From: Pseudomonadales bacterium
GTDB taxonomy: Bacteria > Pseudomonadota > Gammaproteobacteria > Pseudomonadales > UBA3067
Length of the DNA: 7,030 bases
Direction: 5' to 3'
Assembly: GCA_016763235.1 (NCBI GenBank)
Contig: JAESUE010000350.1
Span: forward strand, 1 to 7,030
The position numbers and the translations under genes are program-made. The notes beneath the pieces are model-generated. The model was not told where the DNA came from, did no database searches, and saw only the letters and a program-made list of their open reading frames with translations. This document shows positions 1-4,686 of this stretch, piece by piece; positions within the stretch are counted from its first letter, which is position 1; each line of letters begins with the position of its first letter.

Positions 1-6
1 CATTTT

Positions 7-50
7 TTAACACCGTTATGCACGAATTTGAGCGTGAGCTGAATAGTTAC
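7..50 (+). mobile_element. Dispersed palindromic repeat, copy 1 (short or partial)
   Basis: Bases 17-50 match 237-270 at 32 of 34 positions and end in CTGAATAGTTAC, the right terminal repeat shared by all four copies. The left side is unclear. TTAAC at 7-11 could be a degenerate left end (GTAAC in other copies), giving a 44-base element. Alternatively, this may be the right end of a longer insertion sequence that starts before the window. The following eight bases (51-58) cannot be tested for a target duplication, because the left flank is partly outside the window. The right half is certain; the left boundary is a guess. Confidence 0.6.
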
Positions 51-367
51 AATAATTAATTCATACTCCCTTGCCGTGTCGAGCAGCTTGATCTTGCTGG
101 ATAATGCTAAGCGGCGTAGAATCCCCCGCTAGTATTTATCCCGAGTGATTTTTACAATTGATTGACCTACCGCAAGATAGTTAAACAGAGAAATGCAATA
201 GGATATAGGAACGGTAACACCTCAGTGGGTTTCTGCTATGCACGAATTTGAGCGTGAGCTGAGAAGTTACCAGGAAAGAAGCGTAAGAAATCGGTGCGCC
301 AAGGGCTTGCATAGGCTCTTGTAACGTATATTGCATTTTCTAGATTCAACCCTTTTGAGATATTGTT
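51..367. other. Non-coding region upstream of the desaturase
   Basis: No convincing gene is seen here apart from repeat copy 2. A weak inverted repeat (AGCGG / CCGCT) occurs around 109-130. A possible sigma-70-like promoter for the desaturase is TTGTAA at 319-324 with TAGATT at 341-346 (16-base spacer, 4 of 6 matches in each box). It is too weak to call on its own. Confidence 0.4.
214..270 (+). mobile_element. MITE-like palindromic repeat, copy 2 (57 bp)
   Basis: The element starts GTAACACCTCAG and ends CTGAGAAGTTAC, which are inverted repeats matching at 10 of 12 positions. The flanking bases 206-213 (TAGGAACG) and 271-278 (CAGGAAAG) agree at 6 of 8 positions, as an aged 8-base target duplication would. 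The right 26 bases are shared with the other copies. The middle (226-244) differs from the 68-base copies, so this is a shorter subtype. It lies about 100 bases upstream of the desaturase start. Confidence 0.7.
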
Positions 368-1213
368 ATGCTGAGAAGTTTATTTCACAACCCGGCTGAT
401 CGTTTGCCGACCGCCATCATGGTCGTTTTTTTTATTATCCAGCTTACGGCTTATTTTTTTGTCGATTCCTTGTTGTTGGCCATTCCGTTATCTATCCTGT
501 TTATGACATTGAACTCAATGTCTATAGCCATTGGACACAATCATTGCCACTGTGAAACGTTCAAATCTCCAGCGCTTAACCGTATCTATGAGATTCCGCT
601 GTACTTGCAGTCAGGGGTGAGCCCGTACTCCTGGATTATTCATCACGTTATTGGGCATCATCGTCATTATTTAGAGCAGAGTAAAGACCCATCTCCTTGG
701 AAGCGGCCGAGTGACGGCTCTACGATGGGTCGTTGGGAGTATGTTTGGAAAAACTCCCTTAAAATGTATCCAGAGGTGATGGGGATTGTGAAAAATTTCC
801 CTGATTTACAACGTAAGTTTTGGCTTATGTTTGCAGTTAGTAATACTGTATTGCTGGCGCTTATTGTCCATAATCCTGTTAATGGCATTATCTTTTTCCT
901 AGTGCCGATGCTGTTAATGGTTCTTAATCTACTTGATGCAACGTACCCTCATCACTCGGGGATTTATGCGGAAGATGAATATCACGCTTCACGTAATAAT
1001 ATGCACTGGCTATTTAATATTTTTACATGGAACCTTGGGTATCACACAGCACATCATATGTGGCCTGAATTACATTGGACTTTACTGCCCGATAAGCACG
1101 AGGAAATAAAGGAGAATATTCCACCAGAATTGATTTTGAATAATTACTTTTGGAAGCCAAATAAGCCCAGTGATGAAAGCGCATCTTCTTCGGTGTATGG
1201 CATGGCTGAGTAG
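368..1213 (+). CDS. Membrane fatty-acid desaturase family protein
   Basis: This 281-residue integral membrane protein carries the three histidine clusters of the di-iron desaturase/hydroxylase superfamily (PF00487 type): GHNHCH with H57, H59 and H61; HHVIGHH with H92, H93, H97 and H98; and YHTAHH with H226, H229 and H230. Further histidines at H195 and H196 lie in YPHHSG. Hydrophobic segments at about 14-34, 35-55, 152-168 and 172-190 fit the usual two membrane hairpins, with the histidines facing the cytoplasm. Known members use O2 and electrons from ferredoxin or cytochrome b5 to desaturate or hydroxylate an acyl chain or a related lipid; the substrate here cannot be read from the sequence. 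At 281 residues it is shorter than many acyl desaturases, and carotenoid or other lipid hydroxylases are alternatives. The ATG at 368 has a modest GAG (357-359) eight bases upstream. hopJ follows after about 100 bases on the same strand. Confidence 0.9.
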   Translation: MLRSLFHNPADRLPTAIMVVFFIIQLTAYFFVDSLLLAIPLSILFMTLNSMSIAIGHNHCHCETFKSPALNRIYEIPLYLQSGVSPYSWIIHHVIGHHRHYLEQSKDPSPWKRPSDGSTMGRWEYVWKNSLKMYPEVMGIVKNFPDLQRKFWLMFAVSNTVLLALIVHNPVNGIIFFLVPMLLMVLNLLDATYPHHSGIYAEDEYHASRNNMHWLFNIFTWNLGYHTAHHMWPELHWTLLPDKHEEIKENIPPELILNNYFWKPNKPSDESASSSVYGMAE

Positions 1214-1297
1214 TCTATTTTTATTTGGAAGGTTCAATCTCGAAGTGCATAACAATTTACGTTACGATTGTAGCTATATGTTTACTCATTATTTGAG

Positions 1298-1302
1298 AGG
1301 AG
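1298..1302 (+). promoter_or_regulatory. Shine-Dalgarno AGGAG deciding the hopJ start
   Basis: AGGAG sits one base before a TTG at 1304 and 13 bases before an in-frame ATG at 1316. One base is too close for ribosome binding, so the ATG is preferred even though 13 bases is long. Confidence 0.5.
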
Positions 1303-1315
1303 TTTGATCGTATTT

Positions 1316-1675
1316 ATGAGTGACAAAGAAAACAAGCTGTTGGAGAAATTAAAAGTGCAGCCTGAAACTATTGTTTTTCAGGACGTGATAGCTGTCATTG
1401 ACGCTAACTATAAATACAGCCAAAGCGCCTTCGTAAATGGTAAGGGGGATAAGTTAGTAAATAATGCGGCGGGGAGTAATGAGGGTTCGTGTAAGATATT
1501 CGCATTTTCTCGGCTTCACCAGCTAACTAAAATAGAAACGTTACATTGTTTTGGTGATTATTACCGCCATGATGTGCTGGGAAACCCAGAAGGTATTGAT
1601 CATGCAAATATTCGTGCTTTTATGGAGAGCGGTTGGGAGGAGGTTAGTTTTGATTCTGAGCCACTTCAGAAATAG
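1316..1675 (+). CDS. HopJ type III effector family protein
   Basis: The 119-residue product matches the HopJ family (PF08888 type), recognised from its conserved string of motifs: LLEKLK near residue 8, VIDANY at 27-32, AFVNG at 38-42, NEGSCKIFAF at 55-64, CFGDYYR at 78-84 and NPEGIDHANIRAFM at 90-103, ending in a GW pair at 106-107. It is a soluble, full-length family member with no signal peptide or membrane segment. The family takes its name from a Pseudomonas syringae secreted effector. Homologues are common in free-living gammaproteobacteria, and no secretion gene is visible here, so a housekeeping cytoplasmic role is more likely; the biochemical function is unknown. A TTG at 1304 would add four residues (MIVF) but lies one base from the Shine-Dalgarno, and family members normally begin near LLEKLK. 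The gene may share a transcript with the desaturase upstream. Confidence 0.88.
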   Translation: MSDKENKLLEKLKVQPETIVFQDVIAVIDANYKYSQSAFVNGKGDKLVNNAAGSNEGSCKIFAFSRLHQLTKIETLHCFGDYYRHDVLGNPEGIDHANIRAFMESGWEEVSFDSEPLQK

Positions 1676-1710
1676 AAAGGGTGGACGTGTTTATTCTAGT
1701 TGATCGCATC

Positions 1711-1778
1711 GTAAAACCTCAGCGAACTCTGTATGAGTTCAGATTGCGTTAAAATTTGAGCGTGAACTGAGTAGTTAT
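1711..1778 (+). mobile_element. MITE-like palindromic repeat, copy 3 (68 bp)
   Basis: The ends GTAAAACCTCAG and CTGAGTAGTTAT are degenerate inverted repeats. An internal perfect hairpin has GAACTC at 1724-1729 and GAGTTC at 1735-1740 with a five-base loop. The element is the same length as copy 4 (4380-4447), and the two differ by a few substitutions and small indels when copy 4 is reverse-complemented. The eight-base flanks (ATCGCATC and CGGGCGTG) do not match, so the duplication has decayed or never existed. It lies between the convergent ends of hopJ and the truA-like gene. Confidence 0.75.
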
Positions 1779-1828
1779 CGGGCGTGAAGGTGGATTATCC
1801 TGACCTAGAATTTTTAGGTAAGAAAGTG

Positions 1829-1859
1829 TTCATTTAATAGAATATTTCTATTAAATGAA
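1829..1859. repeat. Perfect 12-bp inverted repeat across the truA stop codon
   Basis: TTCATTTAATAG at 1829-1840 is the exact complement of CTATTAAATGAA at 1848-1859, with a seven-base AT loop. It encodes the last few residues and the stop of the minus-strand TruA-like protein. The stem is AT-rich and no long T-run follows on either strand, so it is not a classical intrinsic terminator. It may still mark the 3' end of the mRNA. Confidence 0.7.
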
Positions 1860-2622
1860 GCCCTCTAGATTTAGTCTTAGGGCTAAGTTTTTTTTCGTTA
1901 GGATTTATTAGCGCTTTATTAATATCGTTTAAGCTGATCCTTCCCCTTCCAACTTCAAAAATAGCCCCTGAAATATAACGCACCATGTGCTTTAGAAACC
2001 CATCTCCTTTTATCTTTAAGTAATACAAGTCATGGCTAATGTTTGAAAAATCAGCTTTCAATAATTCACAATTTAAAATATTACGGGTTGTTGAGTTGAT
2101 ACTTGTATCTTTTGTGGCGAAATTATAAAAATCATGCTCCCCGATGAATAGTTTGCAGGCCCGTTCCATTTCTTTTATATCAATTAATCCTATTTCCGAG
2201 TTTTTCATGCTAGGTAACACTTGCGAAGAAGTGTCATACAACAAAGGGTTGAGAGTGAGCGCTGTTGAAAAATAATAATGGTATTCTTTGCTTTTGCTGT
2301 CTCTATTTGGATTAAAGTCTGGAGAACAAATTTCGCATTTCAGTATGCGTATGTCGTTAGGCAGTAAAGAATTCATTCCCCGTAGCAACTTTTGTGAATC
2401 AACGTCTATAGGGATGGCGATTTTTGCGACCTGCCCCTGTGCGTGTACACCTGCATCGGTTCGGCTAGCGGCGGAAATTTTACATTCCTGATATTTGCAT
2501 ATTTTTTTTAGGACTTGGTGGATTGTCGATTGGATGGTTGGTTTTTGTTCGTTTGCGCCAAGGTCTTGCCAGCCGAAGTAATTGCTGCCTTTATAAGAGA
2601 TAACCATAAGGTGGTGATACAT
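1834..2622 (-). CDS. truA: tRNA pseudouridine synthase, TruA family
   Basis: The 262-residue product belongs to the TruA family, which converts uridines in the tRNA anticodon stem-loop (classically positions 38-40) to pseudouridine. Visible landmarks are FGWQ at 16-19, SRTDAGVHA at 53-61 with D56 as the catalytic aspartate, LLRGMN at 79-84, EYHYY at 113-117 and GDGFLKHMVR at 206-215. Length is normal for TruA. A TTG at 2634 would add four residues (METS), but the ATG at 2622 has GGAA six bases upstream and gives the usual family N-terminus, so it is chosen. Oddities are the ASRTDAG form where E. coli has AGRTDAG, an insertion after FGWQ (about 20-29), and no usual truA neighbours such as usg, fimV-like or trpF genes. 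Hand counts of four 60-base lines gave 27-53% GC, mostly near 30%, lower than hopJ. It may be a second, acquired paralogue rather than the housekeeping copy. Confidence 0.88.
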   Translation of the reverse strand: MYHHLMVISYKGSNYFGWQDLGANEQKPTIQSTIHQVLKKICKYQECKISAASRTDAGVHAQGQVAKIAIPIDVDSQKLLRGMNSLLPNDIRILKCEICSPDFNPNRDSKSKEYHYYFSTALTLNPLLYDTSSQVLPSMKNSEIGLIDIKEMERACKLFIGEHDFYNFATKDTSINSTTRNILNCELLKADFSNISHDLYYLKIKGDGFLKHMVRYISGAIFEVGRGRISLNDINKALINPNEKKLSPKTKSRGLHLIEIFY

Positions 2623-2628
2623 GCTTGT

Positions 2629-2632
2629 TTCC
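2629..2632 (-). promoter_or_regulatory. Ribosome binding site GGAA supporting the ATG start of truA
   Basis: On the minus strand GGAA lies six bases before the ATG at 2622. No comparable site precedes the alternative TTG at 2634. Confidence 0.45.
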
Positions 2633-2634
2633 AA

Positions 2635-3251
2635 TGTTGATAAAATCTAGAAGCCTGCTTAATATTTTTGTGAATCAAAGTAGGTGACCAATAGGAGCTG
2701 CCAGTTGGCTCTGGTTGATAGGGTCATGAGGTTGATATTTTATATACTGGTGTGGGGTTGAAGTTGACCTTAAATTAGGGGGCTCACACTCAGTGCCCTC
2801 AGATTATACAGCGGTCTACTCTTTATTTTCATCTTAGCGAATACGGAGATTTCAGCCTGCTGGAAGCCGGTAGGAGGCATGAGTGGCTGTAAGGTGCTTT
2901 TTTACCTCGCGGTCATGTCCGATTCTAGGGTTTACTTTAGCTGAATTCCATCTTGGCGATGACAGTGGAACAATGTCCATCGATTGAGTATGATGGCAAA
3001 ACATTTATGCTCGTTGCGGTGCTGTTTAGGGCTGAGAGTAATGGGTGTTCGCGGTCACTGTGGGTGTCGAAACAGTCTATGGTGACGCGTAAACCAATAT
3101 GATTTTATTTGAGACGTTTTGTCATGGCTTGTGTTTTTCTCTACTAAGGGTTAAGTATTTAATTAGGGCCGTAAGCGCCTGTAAACCCTTTGTTGGTATG
3201 ACTTTTCCGACAGTGAGATATGGCACAAGAGTCTCTTCAAATGATAATTAG
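2635..3251. other. Long intergenic region between truA and a small membrane-protein gene
   Basis: No convincing gene is seen here. Contents noted: a hairpin at 2856-2874; a 47-codon open frame at 2959-3102 (+) without a Shine-Dalgarno or recognisable family; and a 7-base inverted repeat AAGGGTT at 3146-3152 with AACCCTT at 3184-3190. The promoters of the two divergent flanking genes must lie somewhere in this stretch, but no pair of boxes stands out. A TATACT at 2743-2748 lacks a matching -35 box. Confidence 0.4.
2856..2874 (+). repeat. Hairpin, 8-bp stem with AAG loop
   Basis: CCTGCTGG at 2856-2863 pairs with CCGGTAGG at 2867-2874, including two G-U pairs on the plus-strand RNA. CAGCC (2853-2857) and GGCTG (2887-2891) could form an alternative outer stem, and a T-run follows at about 2899-2905. 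The arrangement is terminator-like but spaced too loosely to call. Confidence 0.35.
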
Positions 3252-3257
3252 AAGGAG
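3252..3257 (+). promoter_or_regulatory. Strong Shine-Dalgarno AAGGAG deciding the start of the small membrane protein
   Basis: AAGGAG lies seven bases before the ATG at 3265, an ideal spacing. The upstream in-frame ATG at 3220 has only a GAG-like element, so the shorter reading is favoured. Confidence 0.65.
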
Positions 3258-3264
3258 CAGTGAA

Positions 3265-3696
3265 ATGGCACTACCAGAAGATTCTATTGATGCTAAAGGT
3301 GATTTGGGTGTGGTCAGCAACATTAACCCTACTCTTGCAGCGAACACTCCTGCGGAGCGGGAAGCAGATGCGCCAAGCGAAACGGAAGAGAGTGGCCGGC
3401 CTTGGGGTATGTTATTGGCCGCTATAGCGGTCTCAGTATTTGCAACATATATGACCATGCTGCTGACAGTCGTTGCGCCTCTTGAGGACACAATCGCATA
3501 TGAGCGAGGACAAAAAATCTCATACATTACCTCCAACCAGCTCGATTTTAATACCTTTGAGCCGCGTATTCGTGAACTGGAAGCATCCAATGCTGCAAAG
3601 TCGCGAAAAGAAGCTGTATTGATTGAAACAATAGACCAATTAAGCAGTGAGCTTGAAAAGCTTATTGCTCCTTTTGAAGATGTTGCACCTGAATAG
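3265..3696 (+). CDS. Hypothetical single-pass membrane protein with C-terminal coiled coil
   Basis: I do not recognise this 143-residue protein. It has an acidic, low-complexity N-terminal part rich in A, E, P and S (residues 1-46), one clear membrane helix at about 47-71 starting after RPWG, and a C-terminal part whose residues 98-134 show the charge and leucine pattern of an alpha-helical coiled coil (RELEA through SSELEKL). There is no signal-peptide cleavage site. Arginine before the helix and ED after it suggest the N-terminus is inside and the coiled coil is in the periplasm. The layout recalls small bitopic adaptor or scaffold proteins, but no family is claimed. An in-frame ATG at 3220 would add 15 residues; the AAGGAG ahead of 3265 argues for the later start. 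It appears to be transcribed alone, with a terminator-like structure 23 bases downstream. Confidence 0.7.
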   Translation: MALPEDSIDAKGDLGVVSNINPTLAANTPAEREADAPSETEESGRPWGMLLAAIAVSVFATYMTMLLTVVAPLEDTIAYERGQKISYITSNQLDFNTFEPRIRELEASNAAKSRKEAVLIETIDQLSSELEKLIAPFEDVAPE

Positions 3697-3718
3697 ATAG
3701 GTGGGGTTTTTCGCTATA

Positions 3719-3779
3719 TTTATCCCTACACCCTAGGGATAAGGCTGCAGTCTTATTTGAAAGCCTATTTTTTCTTTTG
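3719..3779 (+). terminator. Tandem hairpins and T-tract after the small membrane-protein gene
   Basis: The first hairpin has TTATCCCTA at 3720-3728 pairing with TAGGGATAA at 3734-3742 around a five-base loop. The second, AGGCT at 3742-3746 with AGCCT at 3762-3766, runs directly into ATTTTTTCTTTT (3767-3778). The two hairpins share base 3742, so they may form alternately. The second stem is short with a 15-base loop, so efficiency is uncertain, but its place just after the stop codon supports termination. Confidence 0.55.
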
Positions 3780-4128
3780 GCTTCGTTGCTTTGCATGGAA
3801 TATGCTGTGCCGAGTTGCGGAGCCTTATCAGTGAAAAAGTGGATGTACCTCTATCTATAATGTATGGATATATTGTCCATTGTTTCGACGAGCTGATGTC
3901 TTTTTAGTCGCATTGTCAGCGCTGTTCTGTGGTCTATTAGGTGATGGGGTTGCTCTTGGCTATTTTTGCTTTATTTGCCTGTATTCTAACGGTTTTAACT
4001 AGCCGACTATCATTTTCCTGCATGCTAAATTTAACCTGTATAGGTTTTGTTTGAAATATTCTGGTTGTTGTAGCGTACCTCGTAGTTGGGCTTATAAAGC
4101 AGCAAAGTGTTTTAAAAATGGAATGAAA
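3780..4128. other. Intergenic region without a recognisable gene
   Basis: No gene is supported. A 36-codon hydrophobic open frame at 3944-4054 has an AGG only two bases before its ATG. A small hairpin ATGGA / TCCAT lies at about 3863-3880. GTAGCGTACC at 4070-4079 is the exact complement of GGTACGCTAC at 4215-4224, linking the end of this stretch to the structured element that follows. Confidence 0.4.
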
Positions 4129-4265
4129 GGCTCCTCTAAAAACGTACTTTTCCTCGATAGCCGCATTAGTTCCGTACTCGAATCCTCATGTATGCCTTAT
4201 ACACTGCGGCTCTCGGTACGCTACCTCCTTGCTCTTACGGAAAAATCACTATTTTTAGAGCTGCC
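4129..4265. repeat. 137-base nested inverted-repeat element, possible structured RNA
   Basis: The outer arms GGCTCCTCTAAAAA (4129-4142) and TTTTTAGAGCTGCC (4252-4265) are complementary at 12 of 14 positions. Inside are CGTAC (4143-4147) with GTACG (4216-4220), then CGATAGCCGCA (4155-4165) with TGCGGCTCTCG (4205-4215), which has one mismatch. An apical hairpin pairs TGTAT (4189-4193) with ATACA (4199-4203). TTCCGTA (4170-4176) in the apical region is the exact complement of TACGGAA (4236-4242) in the right internal loop, which would make a pseudoknot. Either strand could be the functional RNA, or the whole may be a mobile palindromic repeat. No target duplication is evident outside the arms. 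Confidence 0.5.
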
Positions 4266-4379
4266 CTGATCTTTGTTCGTGAGTTTGTAGTTTAAATGTT
4301 ACAAAAACTTGGCTTTAGTCTGGCGTTCGCTTGTATCGTATAAACTTACCTAAGGCCTTGGTAGACTGCAGCATGGTGC

Positions 4380-4447
4380 GTAACTACTCCGCTCACGCTC
4401 AAATTTGAATGCAATCTGAACTCTTACAGAGTTCGCTGAGCCGTTAC
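4380..4447 (-). mobile_element. MITE-like palindromic repeat, copy 4 (68 bp) with target duplication
   Basis: This is a reverse-orientation copy of the 1711-1778 element. Its ends GTAACTACTCCG and CTGAGCCGTTAC are inverted repeats. The flanks CATGGTGC (4372-4379) and TATGGTGC (4448-4455) match at 7 of 8 positions, which is good evidence of transposition with an 8-base target duplication. An internal hairpin pairs GAACTCT with AGAGTTC. There is no room for a transposase, so an enzyme encoded elsewhere must have moved it. GTAA termini and 8-base duplications are typical of IS66-family elements, which suggests but does not prove the parent. Confidence 0.82.
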
Positions 4448-4484
4448 TATGGTGCTAGGTTCAGCCACTAAATGCTCATTATTG

Positions 4485-4511
4485 CCGCCTATACACTACG
4501 TTTATAGGCGG
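4485..4511. repeat. Perfect 9-bp hairpin in the kinase upstream region
   Basis: CCGCCTATA at 4485-4493 pairs exactly with TATAGGCGG at 4503-4511 around a nine-base loop. No T-run follows. It lies about 175 bases before the kinase start and could be a leader structure, an operator or a repeat remnant. Confidence 0.55.
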
Positions 4512-4564
4512 GCTCTCCCCGTGCTGCACTCGACAGGAGCGTTTTTCACGATCTTGTTGGTTTG

Positions 4565-4601
4565 TGCCATGAAACATGGCATTTCACTCTTTGGGTGTGA
4601 A
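4565..4601 (+). promoter_or_regulatory. Two adjacent hairpins in the putative kinase leader
   Basis: TGCCATG (4565-4571) and CATGGCA (4575-4581) form a perfect seven-base stem with an AAA loop, followed after one base by TTCAC (4583-4587) with GTGAA (4597-4601). If transcription starts upstream, these would be stacked stems in the 5' leader of the kinase mRNA. The first could also be a palindromic protein-binding site. A regulatory role is inferred from position only. Confidence 0.35.
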
Positions 4602-4686
4602 GAGGTGGGGCATGGTGAACAGCTTGAGCACCGTACATCGCTACAAAGAAATGCCCCTAATTATTGAATTAAACTGTGAATAATGA

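Noticed and set aside
17..270. Integron attC sites suggested by GTTATGC and the paired GTAAC / GTTAC ends
   Set aside because: The ends do not fit the RYYYAAC and GTTRRRY core boxes, no cassette-like spacing or integrase is seen, and the 8-base duplication around copy 4 fits transposition instead.
1304..1306. TTG as the start codon of hopJ
   Set aside because: It lies one base after AGGAG, too close for initiation; the ATG at 1316 gives the usual family N-terminus.
2959..3102. 47-codon open frame (+) in the truA-upstream region
   Set aside because: No Shine-Dalgarno, no recognisable motif, and an open frame this short is expected by chance.
3172..3192. GTAAGCGCCTGT resembling an insertion-sequence end
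   Set aside because: No matching inverted partner or target duplication was found nearby, and the resemblance rests on memory only.
3944..4054. 36-codon hydrophobic open frame (+)
   Set aside because: The AGG is only two bases from the ATG, and hydrophobicity in T-rich DNA is expected by chance.
4051..4269. 72-codon open frame (+) starting at TTG
   Set aside because: Most of it is the nested inverted-repeat element; the start has no ribosome site, and the composition (many Cys, Ser and Leu) looks like chance translation.
4449..4667. 72-codon open frame (+) just upstream of the kinase
   Set aside because: It begins within the target duplication of repeat copy 4, spans two hairpins, has no Shine-Dalgarno and resembles no protein family.
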